Of a stretch of 64,000 nucleotides of DNA, positions 58,048 to 64,000 are shown piece by piece. How positions within the stretch are numbered: position 1 is the stretch's first letter; each line of letters opens with the position of its first letter. The translations under genes were made by a program, and so were the position numbers. The notes below the pieces were generated by a model. The model was not told where the DNA came from and made no database searches. It saw only the letters and a list, made by a program, of their open reading frames with translations. The stretch covers positions 25,885,718 through 25,949,717 of the forward strand of contig NW_026622974.1 of the NCBI RefSeq assembly GCF_023065955.2, in the 5' to 3' direction. Source of the DNA: Ursus arctos (lineage: Eukaryota; Chordata; Mammalia; Carnivora; Ursidae).

Positions 58048-60149
58048 AATACTCATGAGTATCCACAAAAGTTGACTTACATGGACGTTTAATGCAGTGT
58101 TTAAAATACAGAAATTTTACATTCACTTAATATGGTATCAAAGGCATTTTCTTGTCTTAACCTTAACTACTTTCTTAGCATGTATATTTCTTCAAACCTG
58201 GTATATTGCTGCCAATATGGGCTTGGTGTAGGGGATATGAAGGTGTATGGAAATTTGCCAGGACATTTCTGTTAATTAGGTTATTAATTGGTTTTGTTGA
58301 AAACTGTTGGAGTCTTGAGAAGTATGGTAAAGACTGACAAATGGAAACCCAACATATTGCAGAGTTAAGGGTTGTACTTTATGAGAGATAAATAGTCCTA
58401 CTCACTGATCGCCAGAGAGATTTACCACCCTGAATGTACTGCTGAAGCCAGGTGGGTCTGCCTAGCTGTGGGAGCCTGCCAGGTAGGGCTTTTGGGTCAA
58501 GTTGCAGAGGGCCTCTCCACCAAAGATGATAAAGGTCGGAACTGAGCTGAGCATGCCAAATTTATTATTAAATTCCCAACCTGATAAATTACTCTATTTC
58601 CCCCAGGGAAAAGGGAGTAAAGAAGAGGGAAGAGGACAGGAGGGTTTAGGGAAAATCCTTCTTCATTGAAACCAGAACAGCTGAGAAAATGTGTTTCTCT
58701 CTAGTGGAAATGACTCCTTAATCCCTTCAGATTTTTTTCATTCAACACTCTTGGTGGCTGCAACACATGGTTCAAGGTGGCTTTGAGGGATTAAGCTTCA
58801 AAAATTCAACATGTGTAATGCAATGCAATTGGTAGCATTGTTTTGTATTGCTTTGAATCCTAATTTTTTTTTTTTTTTTTTTAGGGGTCTAGGCCCAGAG
58901 CTGTGCTAATATGTTTGGGTGTATTAAGCTTATTATAAACTGACTAACTGGTAAGAATGCTGACAAATAAGCAACTAAGATCTTCATACTTAATTTTAAA
59001 CGGTCCAGTTCCACAAACAAATCAATGACAGTTTGTCTTGCCTACAGATGTTTGTTCAAATATATCAGTTACATCATCGTTCAGAATGTTACACCCCAGA
59101 TTTTATTCTAAACACAAATGAGAGACATTTCTGAGTTCTTAGAAGCATGGGAAATGTGGTATTCTTATAAGATACAAACATTAAAATTCCTTCAGACATT
59201 TCCATTTGTGTCACAATATAAACCAAAAAACCACACCCCACCCCCAAACCCAGGCTGCTAATCGTATCATCTACTGTGAAGCTCAAGTGGGTTATGACTG
59301 CCCAAAATTGAAGCAGTTTTTAGTAAGAAAAGCAATAAGAGAGAGATCTAAAAGTTAAACTGTCTCTGTGCCAAATCAACAAATTGTTTTTATAAAACCT
59401 ACAAATCTTAGTTTTCAAAATGATATTGAAGAAACAAACATGGGTGAAGTACAAATACACTAGGTGTTATCCTCAATTCCTACTGACATATAATAAACAA
59501 GTTTTAAAACAAAAGCCATGAGGACTTTAAATGAAATCCTGTGAGCTAGGAGTCTTAGCATTTAGTGATTTGGTGGCTTCTAAGAGATTTCTTACAATTT
59601 TGAGGGAGAAAAATGTTCTTGGCTGAGATCCGTGAGTACATGCAGGGACTGAGGGCGGCTGACTAGAATTCCAAAATAAAGGTGTGTATTTATACTGAGC
59701 ACAATACTGTATATTAAGGCTGACCTGTAGTTGGACCAGTTTCCCCTCCATTTCTAGAAAGGAGCAAGGGTGCCCTCTTGGGCCTTGGTGAAAAAAGTTT
59801 ACCTCATACTTTCTTGAATTCTCTGGTTCCTCAAGTCAGAAAACTCAAAGGCCAGTGGCAAATTTTAGCTGGAATGGGGCCTGAGAAGTGATAGCAGCTG
59901 CAACCTGAAGTCAGGGTTGCAGTGATTGCCAATCCCACCTCCTACTGTCCCCTGGGCCCTTCCTAACAATGGGTGGCATTCCCATTTTGGCCTGACCCAT
60001 CTCCTCAATCAAAACACCTTCCGGCTGCTTTAGCGACAAGTTGATTTGTATTTTGACTCTTTTGGCAATAAAAATAGTGTTCCTTAGCTAACCACATAAT
60101 ACTGTTTTCTAAAGTGCCTTCAGTTTAACACAGTGTAATTGTTGCTTTA
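58048..60149. other. Mostly single-copy DNA with a T19 run
   Basis: A 19-T run lies at 58864-58882. I see no repeat family, RNA or exon that I can support. Confidence 0.38.
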
Positions 60150-60310
60150 GCCATAAAAACTGCAGAATCTGAGGATTGGAAGAGTATTATAGATAATGTA
60201 ATTTAACCTATTTGCTCTATCAAAGAAGAAATGGAGGGTCAGGGCTAATGTAACCTAATTTATAAACCACATGATTTGAATCTAGATCTTAGTTTCCTAA
60301 ACCCCAGTTG
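60150..60310 (-). repeat. MIR-like ancient repeat
   Basis: 'agaatctgaggattggaaga' and 'gagggtcagggctaatg' resemble an ancient interspersed repeat often seen antisense. The exact family is uncertain. Confidence 0.38.
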
Positions 60311-60344
60311 AATTAAGTTTCTGTTACATAATGTTTATAACAAA

Positions 60345-60485
60345 TATGCAAATAAGTCAGGATAGATGTTATTTCTATTTTATAGATAACACTATTAGAG
60401 ATCATGGAGGTCAAGTGATTTTCCAAGGTTATATGATGAAGTTGAGCCAAAGGTAGAAAGGAAACCAGTTCCTTGACTTCCCGTT
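60345..60485 (-). repeat. MIR-like SINE fragment
   Basis: 'ttatttctattttatagata', 'tcaagtgattttccaaggtt' and 'aaaccagttccttgacttcc' fit antisense MIR with substitutions. Confidence 0.5.
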
Positions 60486-60564
60486 AGGATTTTTTACACA
60501 TACATGTGCACAAATACAAACTGAGAAACTGAGGCAGAAGTCTGCCGCCAACCAGTTAGTCTAC

Positions 60565-61860
60565 TATTCATCAAACATTCATTGAGCTTCAGGAACTTTC
60601 CTGGTAACAGAGGATATTGCTGAACAGGGCAAAGTCTGTGATATCCATGCTGTAGCAGCCTTCAAGAGGGATTGCTAATGACTTTTTGCCTCCTGGTATT
60701 TATGCCCTTGTACAGTCCCTTCTCATATTGAATACTGATTATGTATGTAATCAGTAGGGTGTTGCTGGATGACTATGTATTACTCTAAAGCTCGGTCATA
60801 AAACACATGTGGTTTCTTGGATCACTTATTTTTGGGGACTCCATCTAACCATATTGTATGGACTCCAGCAGCCCTATGGAAAAGTCCATTATAGGAATCG
60901 ACACCTCTGCCTGATAACCAGAAGAAGCCTGTGAATTATGTGTGTCAGCCTCTTGAAATGAGATTTTCCGGCTCCAGTCAAACCTTGTGATGACTGCAGC
61001 CCTGGCTGACATTTAACTGCAACTTCATATGAGACCCTGAGCCAGAACAACCGCTAAGCCATTCCCAAATTTCTAATTCATAAAAACTGTGTGAGATAGT
61101 AAATGTTTGTTGTTTTAAGTTGCTAAGTTTTGGTTAATTTATCATGCAGCAATTGGTAACTAATATAGAGGATGTGATAAAATAAACACATACATTAATA
61201 AATAAAATAATTTCAAGGATCAGAGAAGATAAAATGGGACAGTATGATATAAGGATGGTGGAGGAGCTGCTTTGCTAAGGGTGGGAAGGGAAGGCCTCTC
61301 TGAGGAAGCAACATTTGAGTTGAGGCATCACTGTTCATAAAGAGGCAACCGTGGAGATCTGGGGGTGAAGAAACCCAAAAAGAAGTAGCAATAGGTGCAA
61401 AAGCCCCGAGTCAGGAAAAAGTTTGGCATGTTTGAAGGACAGAAAGAAGGTCAGTTTGGCTGATGTATAGTCCACTAGGGAGAAAATTAAGCAAGAAACA
61501 CAGGTAGGGCCAAATCACCAAAAGCCTTGAAAGTCACAGGAAGCCGAGGATATGTAAACAGAAAAGAGCCATGATCTGATTCATACTTTAGAAAGATCTC
61601 TCTGGTTGTCGTGTAGACACTGGATGGTTGTAGGTGGGAATGCACCCAGAAATACCAATTAGAGGGTATTGCAGTTGTGCTGAAGAGGGATAAATCACTT
61701 CTTGAATTAGGGTGGCAGTGGGGGAAGTGGAAGAACTAGTCGGATTTGGGATATATTGTGAAAATAGGGCTGACGGGATTGCTTATGGGTTGGGTTTGGA
61801 GTGTGAGGGAAAGTGGAATCAGGGACAGCTAAAGCTGTGAGGCTTGGTTCAGAAACCACC
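60565..61860 (-). repeat. Long L2 LINE, split by an LTR
   Basis: Left arm (60565-60664): 'aacattcattgagcttcagg' and 'aggatattgctgaacagggc' are the antisense L2 3' end. Right arm (61172-61860): 'aggcctctctgaggaagcaa', 'gtgcaaaagccccgagtcag', 'ttggcatgtttgaaggac', 'catgatctgattcatacttt', 'gatctctctggttgtcgtgt' and 'gagggtattgcagttgtg'. The two arms join if the LTR is removed. Confidence 0.78.
60665..61171 (+). mobile_element. MLT1-type solo LTR with 5-bp TSD
   Basis: The LTR 3' end 'ttgttgttttaagttgctaa', 'atcatgcagcaattggtaac' is characteristic of MLT1 (ERVL-MaLR). 'agagg' occurs at 60665-60669 and 61167-61171, the 5-bp duplication size of the ERVL group. It has no internal sequence, so it is a solo LTR. 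It lies inside an L2 whose arms continue on both sides. Confidence 0.78.
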
Positions 61861-61879
61861 CTTGGCTTAATATTTTTTA

Positions 61880-61990
61880 TAAGAAAGAAAAGGAAAGAAA
61901 GGAAACGGAAGGGAAGAGACGAGAAAAGAAAAAAAAAAGGGAAGGAAGGGAGTGAGGGAGGATGGAAGGAAGGCTAAATGGAAGGAAAGA
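61880..61990. repeat. Purine-rich (GAAA/GGAA) tract
   Basis: About 110 bases almost entirely A and G, with drifting tetramer and pentamer units, are read directly. Confidence 0.9.
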
Positions 61991-63343
61991 AGAAAAGAGA
62001 GTAATTGAATCTATCCTTGTGAAATGATACACTATGTGGGAAATTCCTTTTAGAAGTATTCAGCATTTTACAGCTTCAAGACATTCTTACTACTAATGAC
62101 GTCACTTGAGTTCGAAAGAGCTTTTCTGCTTGAGAAAGGCAGCAAATATTGGAACAAACCTGGCTGGTGAGATGAACTCATGATTCAGAAGGAGTCCCTA
62201 GTTGGGAGGGGAGAAAAAAGCCTTATTAAATGCTCTATGCAAGTACATCATTCCTAGTGGCAGTAGGCTAGTTGAGTCTGAGTCCAGCACTAAGCCATTT
62301 TTCTTAAAGGAGAAAGTAATCTTGAGAGAAAAACATTTCTTTCTTTCAGAGAAAGAAATGTGTTTAGGACTACAATTATAGAGGGGCTCTTTTCTCTTAA
62401 CTTTTTGTTTTAAGAAGACTTTTAAGATTTTTCTGAACATCCATTCTAGTTACTGCTTCCTGAAGATAACAATAAAAGGCATCTTATTTCTCAATTGTTA
62501 CATTCTTTCCACGTAGGCAATTTGGTTCTTATAAATATTAAAATCAAAAGGCAGTTTTCACTGTTGTACTATCAAATCCTGTACTTGGGAATTAAGTATC
62601 TATTTTTAATGCCAGCATTTATTTCTAAGAATAACACACATGATTTGAAAATGATAAGGCGCAGAAGTATGTGTACAGTTTATGTTTGGGAAACTAATAA
62701 AGAGTTCTATTACACTTTATCCCACAAGGCAAAGACCATCACAGGTCACCGCAGCCATATTATGTTACAGTCCCGTGATATACTCTGTGTCAGCTGTTCT
62801 CTCACTCATTCACACACATAGATCTTAGCTACTTAATATACAGTTAAGTACATTTTCTAAAACAAAGCAAAAATTCACTCAAACACTGAACAGATGTGAA
62901 TAAAAAGAAGAGGGTAGTTTAAAAATATTTCTGTTGCTATCAGCAATTATTTTGTCTCATGAATGGCATTGGGCTATTGATGTAGAATGTGAATAAGGCT
63001 GGTTTGGTTACTGTGGAAGTTGGAACAATAGCAAGTTTCCCATTTTCAGTCCATGTTTATTGAAAGTCCATAGTGCTTTTCAAACTGTATTTTAAAGAAA
63101 GCATCAGATTAAAATGGAAAATAGTTTATATAGAACAGGGAATGATTTTGTTCTACCTGTTCCTAGAGATATAGCTATATACAAATGATACAGAAGCTGT
63201 TTTTAAAAATACCTCTTTTTGAGATATTTCCTACATTTAAAAAAGTATATTGCTATCTTACCGATGTAAAAATTTCCCCTTGAACCACATTCCAGCAGAC
63301 GCATTAAGTTAAATAATTAGAAATTGGCTTTCTCTTTCATAAC
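61991..63343. other. Unassigned single-copy DNA
   Basis: Open frames at 62198-62440 (-) and 62495-62821 (+, 108 codons) have no recognised motif. I see no repeat. Confidence 0.4.
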
Positions 63344-63575
63344 GTACTATTTATTCATTCATTCATTCATTCCTTCATTCACTCATTTATTTTTAGAGAG
63401 AGTGTGTAAGTGCACACATGTGTGAGGGAGGGAGGGGGCAGCCTGAGAGGGAGGGAAAGAGAGAATCTTAAGCAGGTTCCACGCTCTTGACCCTGAGATC
63501 ATGGCCTGAGCCAAAATCAAGAGTCGGTCCCTTAACCAAATGAGGCACCCAGGCACCCTGGTACTATCTTATTTA
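63344..63575 (-). mobile_element. Can-SINE with (ATTC)n at the tail side
   Basis: The antisense head 'gaggcacccaggcaccctgg' ends near 63560, with 'ctgagatcatggcctgagcc' before it. The left end replaces the usual tail with (ATTC)n. Flanks 'gtactatttatt' (63344) and 'gtactatcttatt' (63561) are an imperfect TSD. Confidence 0.92.
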
Positions 63576-63929
63576 AACACCATCACTGGATTACTGGAAA
63601 ATAAGAAAACACAAATGTATTTCAGCAATTTGATTGCATATGCCAATGATATGATAATTTAGAGTAATATAAGGAGATTCGATAGGTGGAAATAAACCTT
63701 CCAAGTACAAGATCTTTATGAATGGGGACACAGTTTCATAAAAAGTCCATCCTAAGGAAATGTCAACCAAGTCAAGGCAAAGACAAATAATGGTGATAAA
63801 AGGAGCAGAAGGAAGAGACTACTATACCAAACTGGAATCAGAAAGCCTGACATCTCATATTAACTGTGAGTGGCACTGGGCCGTGTGTATATCTAACTTA
63901 TATAGAAAATAAAACTTGTGTAATAGAAC
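63576..63929. other. Unassigned DNA
   Basis: I see no nameable feature here. Confidence 0.4.
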
Positions 63930-64000
63930 TTTATTAGTCAGAGTTCTCCAGAGAAACAGAACTAATGTGTGTTTGGAGAGAGATTTATTTTAAGCAATTG
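63930..64000 (-). repeat. ERVL/MaLR-type LTR, cut by the window end
   Basis: 'ttagtcagagttctccagag' and 'gagagagatttattttaagc' begin a common antisense LTR-type repeat. Only its first 71 bases are inside the window. Confidence 0.5.

Overview
This window is nuclear DNA from a placental mammal of the order Carnivora. The diagnostic evidence is ten near-complete Can-SINEs plus one fragment. These are tRNA-derived, with a 5' end like 'gggtgcctgggtggctcag', a TC-rich middle and a (TAAA)n tail. Two L1 3' ends carry the carnivore sequence around 'catcattagtttttgatg'. The variant with 'ttagtcaccata' and 'gtataacacccagtgctc' fits arctoid caniforms (bear, seal, mustelid) better than dog as I remember them; that last step is inference. 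I found no convincing intact gene, rRNA, tRNA, CRISPR or prokaryotic feature. The stretch reads as intergenic or intronic DNA in which open frames are either retrotransposon remnants or chance.

Layout. 1-5.0 kb: L2, MIR and old L1 fragments with single-copy DNA. 5.0-15.3 kb: a nested LINE block, all on the minus strand. An old L1 remnant carries a Can-SINE, and at about 7.65 kb a full-length carnivore L1 (7.65-15.26 kb) was inserted. That L1 was later hit by a second truncated L1 (11.29-12.15 kb), a Can-SINE (13.4-13.7 kb) and a CTTT expansion. 15.3-19.3 kb: a short stop-riddled apolipoprotein A-IV-like fragment, ERVL-type LTRs, a hAT-like fragment and a 148-bp L1 tail with a perfect 15-bp target duplication. 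19.4-23.9 kb: a young-looking L1 with both ends and its target duplication but an internal ORF2 deletion. 24.1-25.7 kb: HAL1-like remnant holding a Can-SINE.

25.7-42 kb is mostly single-copy DNA with scattered L2 and MIR copies, LTR pieces and two Can-SINEs. 42.4-46 kb is dense in ERVL-MaLR-type LTRs on the minus strand, a near-complete MER2 DNA transposon and two Can-SINEs. 46-64 kb holds L2/MIR fragments, hAT and LTR pieces, four full-length or fragmentary Can-SINEs and, at 60.6-61.9 kb, a long L2 split by a MLT1-type solo LTR with a 5-bp target duplication.

Family names come from recognising consensus sequence by eye, so old-repeat boundaries are approximate (tens of bases). Target-site duplications, terminal inverted repeats, the palindrome and simple repeats were read directly. 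No new biological system is evident; the most unusual items are the ApoA-IV-like relic, a 26-bp ORF2 copy in an L1 3' UTR, the internally deleted L1 with intact ends, and a perfect 26-bp palindrome.
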